Source of the DNA: Kineococcus mangrovi
Lineage (GTDB): Bacteria; Actinomycetota; Actinomycetes; Actinomycetales; Kineococcaceae
Reading direction: 5' to 3'
DNA length: 64,000 bases
NCBI RefSeq assembly: GCF_041320705.1
Contig: NZ_JBGGTQ010000003.1
Span: 1-64,000, forward strand
The notes under the pieces are model-generated. The model saw only the letters and a list, made by a program, of their open reading frames with translations, did no database searches and was not told the origin of the DNA. Shown here one piece after another: positions 8,401 to 17,245 of the stretch (position 1 is the first letter of the stretch; every line of letters starts with the position of its first letter). Both the position numbers and the translations under genes were made by a program.

Positions 8401-8904
8401 GTGGATTCGACCGAACTGAGGGCCCTGCAGAAGCCGTTGAAGGACTCCTACCGGGAGGATCCGGCCAAGGCGCTGGTGCCGGCCAAGGCCGTCGCCGTGC
8501 TGGACGGGCAGTCCATCGGCGTCTCCGTCGACGGGTTCGCCGGGACGACCCGCGCGGGTCTGCACCCCGCCGCCGGGGGTGACGGCACCGAGGCCTGCTC
8601 GGCCGACATGCTCTGCGAGGCCGTCGCCGCGTGCGCCGGGGTGACGCTGCGCAGCGTCGCGACGGCGATGGGCGTGGAGCTGCGGAACGCGTCCGTGACC
8701 GCCGAGGCCCACTGGGACGCCCGCGGCACCCTCGGCGTGGCCAGGGAGGTGCCCGTCGGGATCACCGACGTGACCATCACCTTCGACTTCACCTCCGACG
8801 CCGACGAGGCGACCGAGCAGAAGATGATCACCCTGGCCGAGCGCTACTGCGTCATCGCCCAGACGCTGCAGACCCCGCCGAAGGTCACCGTCCAGCGCGC
8901 CTGA
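8401..8904 (+). CDS. OsmC family protein
   Basis: 167-residue OsmC/Ohr-superfamily protein, associated with thiol-dependent peroxide reduction. The block GTEACSADMLCEAVAACAGV contains cysteines at the expected helix (OsmC proteins use two reactive cysteines); the later ITDVTITFDFTSDAD strand and ERYCVIAQTL helix complete the fold. GTG start at 8401. Its spacing of Cys to Cys differs from classical Ohr, so a general OsmC-like label is safer than organic-hydroperoxide reductase. Divergent from the preceding pair, convergent with the permease. Confidence 0.85.
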   Translation: MDSTELRALQKPLKDSYREDPAKALVPAKAVAVLDGQSIGVSVDGFAGTTRAGLHPAAGGDGTEACSADMLCEAVAACAGVTLRSVATAMGVELRNASVTAEAHWDARGTLGVAREVPVGITDVTITFDFTSDADEATEQKMITLAERYCVIAQTLQTPPKVTVQRA

Positions 8905-8914
8905 CGGGTGCGCG

Positions 8915-10369
8915 TCAGCGGCGCTCCTGCCGCCGCACCTCGCCCCGCCCGAACACGGCGACGACGGCGAACCCGAGGACCAGGGCCAGCAGGACGCCGA
9001 TGTTGGCGTAGGCCCACTCGCCGTCGCGGCCGCCGATCGGCCCGAGCAGGTAGCCCTGCCACGTCAGCCAGCTCGCGCCGCCGTTGGTGACCAGGCCCCA
9101 GCCCACGACCGTCGCGACGACCATCGTCCCCAGCGCGAGGGGCCGCACGGCGCCGTACCGGCCGCGGGGGTCCAGCAGCTCGTCCTCGGCGTAACCGGCG
9201 CTCCGCGTCGCGAGGTCGGCGAGGAAGATCCCCGCCCACGCCGCGATCGGCACGCCCAGGGTGATGAGGAACCCCTGGAACGGGATGAGGAAGTCGGCGG
9301 AGAAGAAGGCGATGTAGACGGCGCCGGCGACCATGAGCGCGCCGTCGAGCAGGACGGCGACCGGCCGCGGCACGCGCAGCCCGACGTTCAGCAGCGCCAG
9401 GCCGGAGGAGTAGATGTCCATGACCGCGCCGCCGACGAGGCCGAGGACCGCGACGACGGCGAACGGGACGAGGAACCAGGTCGGCAGGATCCCCGTGAGC
9501 GCCCCGACGGGGTCCTGGGCGACGGTCTCGCTCAGGCCGGGCTGCGAGCCGACGACGAGCGCGCCGAAGACGAGGAGCACGGCCGGGCCCAGGGAGGACC
9601 CGAGCGTCGTCCAGAGCACGACGCCTCCGCTGGAGGCGTCCCGCGGCAGGTACCGGGAGTAGTCGGCCGCGGCGTTGGCCCAGCCGAGCCCGAACCCGGT
9701 CATGACCATCGTGAAGGCGCCGACGACGGCGGCGGTGTCCCCGGCGGGCAGGGCGAGCACGGTGCCGAGGTCGATGGACCCGGCGGCGAAGACGATGTAC
9801 GCCACCGTCAGCACCGCGGTGACGACGGTGATCCAGCGCTGCACCCGCATGATGACGCGGAAGCCGAGCGTCCCGGCGAGCACGACGAGCCCGACCACGA
9901 CGACGAGCGCGACGAGCTTGGTGCCCGTCCCGCCGCCGGCGCCGAGGCGGTCCAGCACCGTCGCGGTCGCGAGGACGGCGACGGCGGCCAGCGACGTCTC
10001 CCACCCCAGCGTCAGCAACCACGACACGAGCGAGGGCAGCCGGTTGCCGTGGACGCCGAAGGCCGCGCGGGACAACGTCATCGTGGGCGCCGACCCGCGC
10101 TTGCCGGCGATGGCGACGAGGCCGACGACGACGTAGGACAGGAACACCCCGGCCACCGAGACCCCGGTCGCCTGCCAGAACGAGATGCCGAAGCCGAGGA
10201 CGAAGGACCCGTAGCTGACGGCCAGCACCGACACGTTCGCGGCGAACCAGGGCCAGAACAGGTCGCGGGGCCGGCCGTGCCGCTCGTCCTGGCCGACGGC
10301 GTTGACGCCGTTGAGCTCGACCTCCACCCCGCCCACGCGGGCCTGCGGGGTCGCGGGCACCTCGCTCAC
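8915..10369 (-). CDS. NCS1 family purine/cytosine permease
   Basis: 484-residue integral membrane transporter with about 12 hydrophobic segments. NCS1 features are FWPWFAANVSVLAVSYGSFV in the first helix, SRAAFGVHGNRLPS, and FGLGWANAAADYSRYLP, the conserved helix of cytosine/purine permeases. GTG at 10369 is preceded by a G-rich Shine-Dalgarno (GGGGGGAC). The adenosine-deaminase-like gene lies 88 bases upstream on the same strand, which suggests uptake and deamination of a nucleobase or nucleoside. The exact substrate is not determined by the sequence. Confidence 0.9.
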   Translation of the reverse strand: MSEVPATPQARVGGVEVELNGVNAVGQDERHGRPRDLFWPWFAANVSVLAVSYGSFVLGFGISFWQATGVSVAGVFLSYVVVGLVAIAGKRGSAPTMTLSRAAFGVHGNRLPSLVSWLLTLGWETSLAAVAVLATATVLDRLGAGGGTGTKLVALVVVVGLVVLAGTLGFRVIMRVQRWITVVTAVLTVAYIVFAAGSIDLGTVLALPAGDTAAVVGAFTMVMTGFGLGWANAAADYSRYLPRDASSGGVVLWTTLGSSLGPAVLLVFGALVVGSQPGLSETVAQDPVGALTGILPTWFLVPFAVVAVLGLVGGAVMDIYSSGLALLNVGLRVPRPVAVLLDGALMVAGAVYIAFFSADFLIPFQGFLITLGVPIAAWAGIFLADLATRSAGYAEDELLDPRGRYGAVRPLALGTMVVATVVGWGLVTNGGASWLTWQGYLLGPIGGRDGEWAYANIGVLLALVLGFAVVAVFGRGEVRRQERR

Positions 10370-10457
10370 CGTCGTCCCCCCGCCTCGTCCGGCCCGTCGC
10401 GGTCCGCGTCGATGATCACCCGAGGCAGCGTAGGGCGCCGGCGCGGCCGTCCCCGGC

Positions 10458-11474
10458 TCACGCGCCGTCCAGCCAGGCCGCCAGACCGGCACCGAGGACC
10501 CGCCGCGTGCGCGCGCTCATCCCCGTCACGCGCGACCCGTGCCCGGCGAGCGCGGCGAGGTCGGTGTCGGAGAACCCCCACACGTCGCGGGCGACGGCGT
10601 ACTGCTCGCTCACCCCGCGGCCGAACCACAGCTGGTCGTCGGCGTTGAGGGTGAGGCCCACCCCCGCGCGGTGCAGGACCGGGGCCGGGTGGGAGGCGAG
10701 GTCGGGGACGACGCCCAGCGCGACGTTGGAGACGGGGGCCACGTCCAGGACGACGCCCGCCTCGACGAGCCGCCGCACGAAGGCGGGGTTCTCCACCGAC
10801 CGCACGCCGTGCGAGATCCGCGACGCGCCGAGGACGTCGACGGCCTCGGCGACGCACTCCCAGCCGCCGGTCTGCCCGGCGTGCGCGACGACCGGCAACC
10901 CGGCGGCGCGGGCCCGCGCGGCGTGGTCGGCGAACCGGTGCAGCCCGGACGGCTCCTCGAAACCCGCCGTCCCGAACGCCGTGACGCCCGCTCCGGCGAA
11001 CTCGACGGCGACGTCCGTCAGGTCCGCGGCGACCGGTTCGTCCTGGTCGGTGTTCACGGTCACGAGCGCCCCGACCTCGATCCCGTGCCGCGCCGCCGCG
11101 TCCGCGAGCGCCGCCAGGACGACGCGCGTCACGTCGCGCAGGCTGCCCAGCCGGGGCGCGTACAGCTGCGGCTCGACGGCGGGCTCGAAGTAGACGACGC
11201 CCTGCGCGGCCTCCTGGGCGACCAGGGCCTCGCACAGCTCGGCGAGGTCGTCGAGGTCGGCCACGAGCGCCGGGACGCGGCCGTACGCCTCGAAGAACTC
11301 CCACACGTCCCGCCAGCCACCGGGTCCGCCGGGGGTGCCGACCCGTTCGGGCAGGTCGACCTCGACGCCGCGCCGGCGCGCCAGGGCGAGCACGGCGTCC
11401 CGGGGGTAGGACCCGTCGAGGTGGGCGTGGACGTGGACCTTCGGCAGCGCGGTCAGGGACCGGGGGGAGGGCAC
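10458..11474 (-). CDS. Adenosine/adenine deaminase family protein
   Basis: 338 residues. It has the ADA-family metal motif KVHVHAHLDGS at residues 12-22, the VVAHAGQTGG metal-His/Glu region, the SRISHGVRS motif with the catalytic His, and LTLNADD, the family Asp-Asp pair. The HAGQ replaces the usual HAGE, so a glutamine stands where the proton-shuttling glutamate normally is; this hints at an altered substrate or weak activity. The -TDDP- motif of true adenosine deaminases is also modified (NADDQ). Upstream of the NCS1 permease on the same strand and divergent from LysR. Confidence 0.8.
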   Translation of the reverse strand: MPSPRSLTALPKVHVHAHLDGSYPRDAVLALARRRGVEVDLPERVGTPGGPGGWRDVWEFFEAYGRVPALVADLDDLAELCEALVAQEAAQGVVYFEPAVEPQLYAPRLGSLRDVTRVVLAALADAAARHGIEVGALVTVNTDQDEPVAADLTDVAVEFAGAGVTAFGTAGFEEPSGLHRFADHAARARAAGLPVVAHAGQTGGWECVAEAVDVLGASRISHGVRSVENPAFVRRLVEAGVVLDVAPVSNVALGVVPDLASHPAPVLHRAGVGLTLNADDQLWFGRGVSEQYAVARDVWGFSDTDLAALAGHGSRVTGMSARTRRVLGAGLAAWLDGA

Positions 11475-11540
11475 CGGGCCAACCTAGGCAGAGCGGGACC
11501 ACCGTGTCGCACGAAGAGCTGTTCTGCGAGCATCCGGGGT

Positions 11541-12452
11541 GTGGGCGAGCGGACGGGGCGGGGTGGGGGTGAGCTCGACGTCCGGTCGTTGCGCTACCTC
11601 GTGGCCGTCGCGCGCGAACGCAGCTTCACGACCGCGGCGGCGTTGCTGCAGGTGTCCCAGCCGGCGCTGAGCCAGGCGATCGCGCGGATGGAGGCCCTCG
11701 TCGGGGGCCGGCTCGTCGTCCGCGACGCGCGGGGGGTGGCCCGCGAGGGGCCGGCGCTGACGCCCGCCGGTCAGGCCCTGCTCGCCGACGCGGCGCACGT
11801 CGGCGAGGTCCTGGACCGGGCCCTGGCCCGGGCCCGCCGCGCCGCCGCGGCGGGGGAGCGCGAACGCCTCACGGTGGGCATCGGCACCTCCACCCCGCGC
11901 CGGGTCTCGACCCGCCTGGTCGAGGCCACCCGGGAGAGCCCGCTGCTCGACGTCGTCCTGCGGCACGTCCCCTGGGGCCGGGAGCTGCAGGACCTGCGCG
12001 ACGGCAGCGTCGACGTCGTCTTCCTCCACCTGGCCCCGGGCCAGGGGGTGGACCCGCGGTTGCGGACCGCCCACGTCAGCGACGTGGAGCGGGTCGCGGT
12101 CTTCGCCGGTGGGCACCGGCTCGCGGGGGCGGGCTCGCTGTCCGTGGCCGAGCTGGACGACGAGCCCATCGTCGACGCGGGCAGCGACCGGGACGTCTGG
12201 CTCGTCGACCCCCGCCCGTCGGGGGTCTCACCGGTGGTCGTGGGACCGCCCGCCACGACCGTCGAGGAGATGCTGGCCGTCGTGGCGACGGGCCGGGCCA
12301 TGGCGATCACGTCCGCGACCGTGGCGGCGGCGCACCGGTCCGACGACATCGCCTTCGTCCCGCTGCGCGACCTCGCACCCCTCGCGCTGCACCTGGCTGC
12401 CCTCGCCGACGACGGGCGCCCGGTGGTGGCCGACCTGCTCGCCTCGTTCTGA
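11541..12452 (+). CDS. LysR family transcriptional regulator
   Basis: 303-residue LTTR. The winged HTH is clear: LRYLVAVARERSFTTAAALL, then SQPALSQAIARMEALVGGRL. A C-terminal effector-binding domain follows (VGIGTSTPRR...). GTG at 11541 is the start that leaves about 14 residues before the HTH. Divergent from the deaminase/permease pair, the usual LysR arrangement, so these are its most likely targets. Confidence 0.88.
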   Translation: MGERTGRGGGELDVRSLRYLVAVARERSFTTAAALLQVSQPALSQAIARMEALVGGRLVVRDARGVAREGPALTPAGQALLADAAHVGEVLDRALARARRAAAAGERERLTVGIGTSTPRRVSTRLVEATRESPLLDVVLRHVPWGRELQDLRDGSVDVVFLHLAPGQGVDPRLRTAHVSDVERVAVFAGGHRLAGAGSLSVAELDDEPIVDAGSDRDVWLVDPRPSGVSPVVVGPPATTVEEMLAVVATGRAMAITSATVAAAHRSDDIAFVPLRDLAPLALHLAALADDGRPVVADLLASF

Positions 12453-12490
12453 CCCCCGGGGCTGCGAGGGCGGCCCGTTACGATCCGGCG

Positions 12491-13201
12491 GTGACTCCCC
12501 GTGCCGTCCCACCGACCGTCCCTGCCCGGGAATCGCTGGCCGACTCGGTGCACTCCTCGCTGCTGGCCTGGCTCATGGACGGCAACGCGGGGCCGGGGGA
12601 GCCCTTGAGCATCGACGGTCTGGCCCGGACCCTGGGGGTGTCGCCGACCCCGGTGCGGGAGGCGATGGCGCGCATCGAGCGGACCGGCCTGGTCGAGCGG
12701 GTCGCCATGCGCGGGTACCGGGTGGCCGGGCTGCTCTCGCCGCAGGAGGTGCAGGAGCTGATGGACGCGCGTCTGCTCCTGGAGTGCCACAACGCCGCGG
12801 CGGCCGCCGCCCGCGTCGACGACGCCCTGCTCGACGTGCTGGAGGCCACGGTGCACCGCATGGAGGAGGCGCCCAAGGGGCCGTCGTTCGCCGACTACCA
12901 GGACTACCACCGGGCCGACAACGAGTTCCACCGGCTGGTGAACCGCGCGGGTGGCAACGTGTTCCTCGCCGACGCCTTCGAGGCGTTGAACGGGCAGGTC
13001 CAGCGGTTCCGGCTGCGGCTGGTGGGGGACGGCGTCACCGACGCCGAGATGGCGGTCGCGGAGCACGGCGCGCTCGTGCGGGCCCTGCGGTCGCGCGACG
13101 CGCGCGCGGCGGCCGGGCGCATGCGCGAGCACCTCGAGGCCGTGCGCGCGCGGGCGGTCGCGGACAGCGCCGCCGCCGGGTACGGCGCGCGCGAGGGCTG
13201 A
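12491..13201 (+). CDS. GntR family (FCD domain) transcriptional regulator
   Basis: 236 residues. The N-terminal winged HTH contains LSIDGLARTLGVSPTPVREA and IERTGLVERVAMRGYRVAGL; the C-terminal FCD all-helical domain has EVQELMDARLLLE, then DNEFHRLV and EHGALVRALRSRD, with His residues that bind metal in this class. GTG at 12491. The SDR gene follows after 148 bases that contain a palindrome suitable as its operator, so it probably controls that dehydrogenase. Confidence 0.88.
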   Translation: MTPRAVPPTVPARESLADSVHSSLLAWLMDGNAGPGEPLSIDGLARTLGVSPTPVREAMARIERTGLVERVAMRGYRVAGLLSPQEVQELMDARLLLECHNAAAAAARVDDALLDVLEATVHRMEEAPKGPSFADYQDYHRADNEFHRLVNRAGGNVFLADAFEALNGQVQRFRLRLVGDGVTDAEMAVAEHGALVRALRSRDARAAAGRMREHLEAVRARAVADSAAAGYGAREG

Positions 13202-13215
13202 GGTGCCGCACGGGG

Positions 13216-13241
13216 TTGACACCTAGATCCTATTGGATGTT
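13216..13241 (+). promoter_or_regulatory. Candidate promoter -35 and GntR operator before the SDR gene
   Basis: TTGACA at 13216-13221 matches a -35 box. Just downstream is ATCCTATTGGAT (13227-13238), an inverted repeat ATCC-N4-GGAT of the kind bound by FCD-type GntR regulators. It would sit in the spacer region of the promoter. No convincing -10 hexamer was found at the expected distance. Confidence 0.4.
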
Positions 13242-13349
13242 CCCTGGCCTCGACGGGTGCGCGCCCTCCCGGAGACGTGGACCCACGACGACCCGACGAT
13301 GACCCGACCGTCGATCCCGTCCGCTGACCCCCGACCCCAGGAGACCCCC

Positions 13350-14111
13350 ATGGAGTTCCCCACCCGCCGCACGGCCGTCGTCACCGGCGTCGGCGCACCC
13401 CGCGGCATCGGCCGCGTCGTGGCCCGTCGCCTCGCGGACGACGGCTGGAGCCTCGGCCTGGTCGACATCTCCGCGACCGGCGTCGAGGAGATCACCCGCG
13501 AACTGTCCGACGCGGGCGCGCAGGTCCACGGCGTCGTCGCCGACATCGCCTCGCCCGACTCCGTCGCGGACGCGTTCGCGCAGTTCGACGCCTCGCTGCC
13601 CCCGGTCGTCGGCCTGGTCAACCTCGCCGGCGTCGCCGACCCCACCCCGCTGATGGACCTCACCCTGGAGGGCTGGAACCGGACGATGGCCGTCAACGCC
13701 ACCGGCTCGCTGCTGATGGTCCAGGCCGCGGCCCGCCGGATGGTCGAGGTCGGGGTGGGGCGCATCGTCAACACCTCCTCGATCACCGCGGTCGACGGCG
13801 GCGGGACGTTCTCCAAGACCTCCTACGCCGCGGCCAAGGCGGCCGTGCTCGGGCTGACCCGCGGCGCGGCCCGCGAACTCGGCCCGCACGGCATCACCGC
13901 CAACGCGATCCTGCCCGGCCCCGTCGACACCGACATCATGGGCGGCACGCTGACCGACGAGCGCAAGGCCGCGATGTCCGCGGGGATCCCCGTCGGGCGC
14001 GTCGGGACCCCGGCCGACATCGCCGCCGTGGTCGCGTTCCTGCTGTCCGAGGAGGCCGGGTTCGTCACCGGCGCCAGCTACCAGGTCGACGGCGGCAAGC
14101 ACATCAACTGA
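13350..14111 (+). CDS. SDR family NAD(P)-dependent oxidoreductase
   Basis: 253-residue classical short-chain dehydrogenase. Cofactor loop VTGVGAPRGIGRVVARRLA, NLAGVAD (the NAG position), catalytic SSI..., and the active-site YAAAK with Ser and Lys in place. The C-terminal FLLSEEAGFVTGASYQVDGG is standard. ATG at 13350 follows CAGGAG by 6 bases; the open frame extends upstream but has no better start. Asp in VDIS after strand 2 favours NAD(H). It lies behind the GntR regulator; the substrate is unknown. Confidence 0.92.
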   Translation: MEFPTRRTAVVTGVGAPRGIGRVVARRLADDGWSLGLVDISATGVEEITRELSDAGAQVHGVVADIASPDSVADAFAQFDASLPPVVGLVNLAGVADPTPLMDLTLEGWNRTMAVNATGSLLMVQAAARRMVEVGVGRIVNTSSITAVDGGGTFSKTSYAAAKAAVLGLTRGAARELGPHGITANAILPGPVDTDIMGGTLTDERKAAMSAGIPVGRVGTPADIAAVVAFLLSEEAGFVTGASYQVDGGKHIN

Positions 14112-14123
14112 CCCCGCGGACGC

Positions 14124-14159
14124 GGGAGCGCCCGCCCCGGACCCGGGGCGGGCGTTCCC
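14124..14159. terminator. Bidirectional terminator between SDR gene and galM
   Basis: A 17-bp stem (14124-14140 with 14143-14159), pairing GGGAGCGCCCGCCCCGG with CCGGGGCGGGCGTTCCC through one G-U pair, lies between the two convergent stops. Confidence 0.8.
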
Positions 14160-14172
14160 GTTCGCGGGGGGA

Positions 14173-15246
14173 TCAGGTGTGGAACACGTACTCCGTCGTC
14201 GTGGCGAACTCCGCACCCGGGCGCAGCACCGGGTCCCCCAGCGCCGCGAGCGCCGGCTGGTTCACCGCGTCGGGCAGCAGCTGCGTCTCCAGGCACAGCG
14301 CGTCGCCCTGCCGGACGGGCCGGCCCTCCGGCGTGCGCCACGCGCCGGTCAGGAAGTTGCCCGTGTAGAACTGCAGGCCCGGCAGGTCGGTGCGGACGCG
14401 CACCGTGCGGCCCGACAGCGGGCCCGAGACCGACCCCACCTCGCGGAACGTCCCCGGGTCGTCCAGGACGAGGCAGTGGTCGTACCCGCCGGCGCGCAGC
14501 AGCTGCTCGTCGGCGTCGCGCAGGCGGTCCCCGATGCGGGTGGGGGAGGAGAGGTCGAAGGGCGTGCCCGCGGTCGGTGCGAGTTCCCCGGTCGGGATCA
14601 GGTCCTCGTCGACGGGCAGGTAGCGGGAGGCCGCCACGTGCGCGACGTGGTCCTCGACGGACCCGGCGCCGTCGAGCGCGAAGTAGGCGTGGTTCGTGAG
14701 GTTCACCGGGGTCGGGGCGTCGGTGCTCGCTCGGTGGTCCAGCCGCAGCACGACCTGCTCGCCGTCCTGGCGCAGCGAGTACGTGCAGGAGACCTCGACC
14801 GTGCCGGGGAACCCCATGTCGCCGTCCGGGCTGGTCAGGCAGAACCGGACCGCCGGGACACCGTCGGCCTCGGTCTCCTCCGCCGTCCACACCCGCTGGT
14901 CGAAACCTTCCGCCCCGCCGTGCAGGGCGTTGGGGCCGTCGTTGCGGGGCACGGTGTGCTGGACGCCGTCGAGGGTGAACCGCCCGCCCGCCAGCCGGTT
15001 CGCCACCCGGCCCACGCTCGCGCCGGGGTAGCCGTCGGCGGCCTCGTACGCCGCGACGTCGCCGAGCGCGACGACGACGTCGCCGAGCTCGCCCCGGGCG
15101 TCGGGGACGCGGACCCGGTGCAGGGTGGCGCCGCGGGTGAGGACGGCCGCGGAGGCCCCGGAGGGCAGGCGGAGCTCCCACCGCTCGACCGGCTCACCGC
15201 GCCGGGTCCGGCCGAAGGGGCTGCGCTGCACCGTGGGGGACGTCAT
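14173..15246 (-). CDS. galM: Aldose 1-epimerase (galactose mutarotase)
   Basis: 357 residues, cytoplasmic. It interconverts alpha and beta anomers of hexoses. Motifs: NRLAGGRFTLDG, NDGPNALHGG, NLTNHAYFALDG with the catalytic His, and CLETQLLPDAVNQP with the catalytic Glu. Full length for the family. ATG start at 15246. It appears monocistronic, with the hairpin at 14124-14159 downstream and a strong 20-bp hairpin upstream that separates it from ung. Confidence 0.92.
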   Translation of the reverse strand: MTSPTVQRSPFGRTRRGEPVERWELRLPSGASAAVLTRGATLHRVRVPDARGELGDVVVALGDVAAYEAADGYPGASVGRVANRLAGGRFTLDGVQHTVPRNDGPNALHGGAEGFDQRVWTAEETEADGVPAVRFCLTSPDGDMGFPGTVEVSCTYSLRQDGEQVVLRLDHRASTDAPTPVNLTNHAYFALDGAGSVEDHVAHVAASRYLPVDEDLIPTGELAPTAGTPFDLSSPTRIGDRLRDADEQLLRAGGYDHCLVLDDPGTFREVGSVSGPLSGRTVRVRTDLPGLQFYTGNFLTGAWRTPEGRPVRQGDALCLETQLLPDAVNQPALAALGDPVLRPGAEFATTTEYVFHT

Positions 15247-15310
15247 GGGGTGATCGTGCCCTAGGTCGGGTGACGCGCCTGCCCCACCCCGGTCCAGCGG
15301 CGCCGGGGGT

Positions 15311-15363
15311 CGGACCGTTGGCCCCTCGCTTTCGATGAACGAGAGCGAGGGGCCAACGGTCCG
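15311..15363. terminator. Perfect 20-bp inverted repeat (terminator of ung, or a repeat element)
   Basis: Arms 15311-15330 and 15344-15363 are exact reverse complements (CGGACCGTTGGCCCCTCGCT / AGCGAGGGGCCAACGGTCCG) around a 13-base loop. It lies 24 bases beyond the ung stop and upstream of galM. The length, perfect pairing and mixed composition are more than a terminator needs, so it may be a dispersed palindromic element used as a terminator. Confidence 0.7.
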
Positions 15364-15387
15364 AACCCCGCCGGAGGCGCGACGGGG

Positions 15388-16113
15388 TCAGCTCAGGCGC
15401 CAGTCGATCCCCGTGCCCCCCGCCTCGCGCAGCAGCGCGTCGACGCGGCTGAAGGGGCGCGAGCCGAAGAACCCGCGCGAGGCGGACAGGGGGCTGGGGT
15501 GCACGCCCGCGACGACGGGGACGCCGTCGAGCAGGGGCTGGACCTGCTGGGCGTCCTTGCCCCACAGCAGCGCGACGAGCGGACCGCCACGCGCGGCGAG
15601 GGCGCGCACCGCGGCGTCGGTGACGGCCTGCCAGCCCAGGCGCCGGTGCGAGCCGGAGCTGCCGGCGCGGACGGTGAGGACGCGGTTGAGCAGCAGGACG
15701 CCGGCCCCCGTCCACGACGACAGGTCGCCGTGCGCGGGCGGTTCGACGCCCACGTCCTCGCGCAGCTCGCGGCCGATGTTGACGAGGCTGCGCGGCAGCG
15801 GTCGCACGTGCGGCTCCACGGCGAAGCTCAGCCCGACCGGGTGCCCCGCGGTGGGGTAGGGGTCCTGGCCGACCAGCAGCACCCGCACCCCGTCGAAGGG
15901 CTGGCGGAACGCGCGCAGGACGTCCCCGGCCGCGGGCAGCCAGTCACCCGGCTCGGCCGCCAGCGCCGCGGAGACCCGCTCGAGGTCGGCGCGCACCGGG
16001 GCCAGCGCCCGCGCCCAGCCGGGGTCGAGGTCGTCGAGGCCCAGACCGGCCGGGTCGGCGGCCGTGGCCGGGAAGGCCGGGGGGAGGCGTGAGGCGGCCG
16101 GGTCGGTGGTCAC
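15388..16113 (-). CDS. ung: Uracil-DNA glycosylase
   Basis: 241-residue family-1 UDG that removes uracil from DNA in base excision repair. Catalytic water-activating loop GQDPYP at residues 82-87, the GLSFAV strand, LLLNRVLTV, and the DNA-intercalating [13 protein letters not shown] loop with the catalytic His. GTG at 16113 gives the usual family length; an upstream in-frame ATG at 16179 has less typical sequence before the conserved part. Single gene with a hairpin after it. Confidence 0.95.
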   Translation of the reverse strand: MTTDPAASRLPPAFPATAADPAGLGLDDLDPGWARALAPVRADLERVSAALAAEPGDWLPAAGDVLRAFRQPFDGVRVLLVGQDPYPTAGHPVGLSFAVEPHVRPLPRSLVNIGRELREDVGVEPPAHGDLSSWTGAGVLLLNRVLTVRAGSSGSHRRLGWQAVTDAAVRALAARGGPLVALLWGKDAQQVQPLLDGVPVVAGVHPSPLSASRGFFGSRPFSRVDALLREAGGTGIDWRLS

Positions 16114-16270
16114 CCGGGGGACGGTACCCACGCCCGGGCGGTGCCGCGCCTGCTGCGCCTGCCACGCCTGCCGCGCCACGCGGGCCGAGGTGGACGTCGA
16201 TGTCGGGGTGCGCTCCTAGACTTGCCGCTCGAGCTGCTGGCCGGGGGCTCGGTCGAGAGGGGTGGGGCAC

Positions 16271-16621
16271 GTGGACAGCTGGGACGCGACGGCACGCATC
16301 GAGTCCGAGGCGCCCGCGGGGGGGTCGGTGGGCGAGGCCGGGGGCGGGTCCGAGGCCGGCCGGCTGCCCGAGGGGTTGACCCGCCGGGACGCCGAGATCC
16401 TCGCCTTCGAGCGCCAGTGGTGGAAGTACGCCGGCGCCAAGGAGCAGGCCGTGCGCGAGTTGTTCGACCTGTCCCCGACGCGGTACTACCAGCTGCTCAA
16501 CGCGCTCATCGACACCCCGGCGGCCCTCGCGCACGACCCGATGCTGGTCAAGCGGCTGCGCCGGATGCGCTCGAGCCGCCAGCGCGCGCGGTCGGCCCGC
16601 CGTCTGGGCGTGCAGCCCTGA
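16271..16621 (+). CDS. DUF3263 protein
   Basis: 116 residues. The C-terminal two thirds match DUF3263: LTRRDAEILAFERQWWKYAGAKEQAVRELF, then SPTRYYQLLNALID, a small HTH-like helical domain found throughout actinobacteria. The first 35 residues are Gly/Glu-rich and probably disordered. GTG at 16271 is preferred over GTG 16262 because GAGAGG lies 10 bases upstream. In many actinobacteria this gene is followed by a LytR_C protein; here only a tiny hydrophobic frame follows. Confidence 0.85.
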   Translation: MDSWDATARIESEAPAGGSVGEAGGGSEAGRLPEGLTRRDAEILAFERQWWKYAGAKEQAVRELFDLSPTRYYQLLNALIDTPAALAHDPMLVKRLRRMRSSRQRARSARRLGVQP

Positions 16622-16812
16622 GCGCTCGGGGTCACCGCCCCCGCCAGCTCGCCGCGCGCCGCGGTGCGCACCGCACGCGCCGGGGCCCGACCGGGGTCGC
16701 GGTGCTCGTCCTCGTCTGGGTGCTCGTGCTCGTCGCCGTCGCCGTCGGGGTCGACGCGGCCCTGCGGGTGGTCCTGCAGCCGGTGCTCGGGGTCCTCGAC
16801 GGACTCCCGTGA
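16618..16812 (+). CDS. Possible small single-span membrane protein
   Basis: A 64-codon frame begins with CTG overlapping the DUF3263 stop (CTGA) and ends at 16812. It encodes a basic N-terminus, one very hydrophobic stretch (VAVLVLVWVLVLVAVAVGVD) and a short tail, the topology of the membrane-anchored LytR_C proteins that often follow DUF3263, but without the extracellular domain. There is no ATG/GTG/TTG start before the hydrophobic part, so it may be the remnant of such a gene. Confidence 0.3.
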   Translation: MSARGHRPRQLAARRGAHRTRRGPTGVAVLVLVWVLVLVAVAVGVDAALRVVLQPVLGVLDGLP

Positions 16813-17033
16813 CCCGGGCGTCGTGACCGTTCCGTGAAGACGAGGTTCACAGAACCTTGTCCCACGCGCCCCCGGCCCCACTAATCTGTGCCTCGGTCGA
16901 TCAGTTCGAGGAGCACGCCCTCCCCGGGAGCGCACATCGGACGTGCCCCACGGCCCCGTGGCCGCGGGCAGCGTGAGACCCGTGCCCGGCGCGCGCCGGG
17001 GGCGTCTTCCGCTCGCTGCACCAGGAGAAGGCA
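16813..17033 (+). promoter_or_regulatory. cspA promoter and long 5' leader
   Basis: No gene is seen here. CTAATCT near 16881-16887 is a reasonable -10 with TTGTCC about 19 bases upstream, giving a leader of roughly 145 bases. Long structured leaders are usual for cold-shock genes. AGGAG lies 7 bases before the cspA ATG. Confidence 0.4.
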
Positions 17034-17237
17034 ATGGCTCAGGGCACCGTGAAGTGGTTCAACGCCGAGAAGGGATACGGCTTCATCACCGTCGACGACG
17101 GTGGTGCCGACGTGTTCGTCCACTACTCCGCCATCGTGGCGGACGGCTACCGGTCCCTCGAGGAGGGACAGCGGGTCGAGTTCGAGGTCGGTCAGGGGCA
17201 GAAGGGCCCGCAGGCCGAGAGCGTGCGCGGGCTCTGA
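17034..17237 (+). CDS. Cold-shock protein CspA family
   Basis: 67-residue single OB-fold RNA chaperone. RNP1 KGYGFITV and RNP2 VFVHYSAI are intact, after the canonical [16 protein letters not shown] start. The central loop ([16 protein letters not shown]) matches actinobacterial CspA. ATG with a strong AGGAGAAGG ribosome site. Monocistronic, with a hairpin 8 bases after the stop. Confidence 0.96.
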   Translation: MAQGTVKWFNAEKGYGFITVDDGGADVFVHYSAIVADGYRSLEEGQRVEFEVGQGQKGPQAESVRGL

Positions 17238-17245
17238 GTCGGCTC

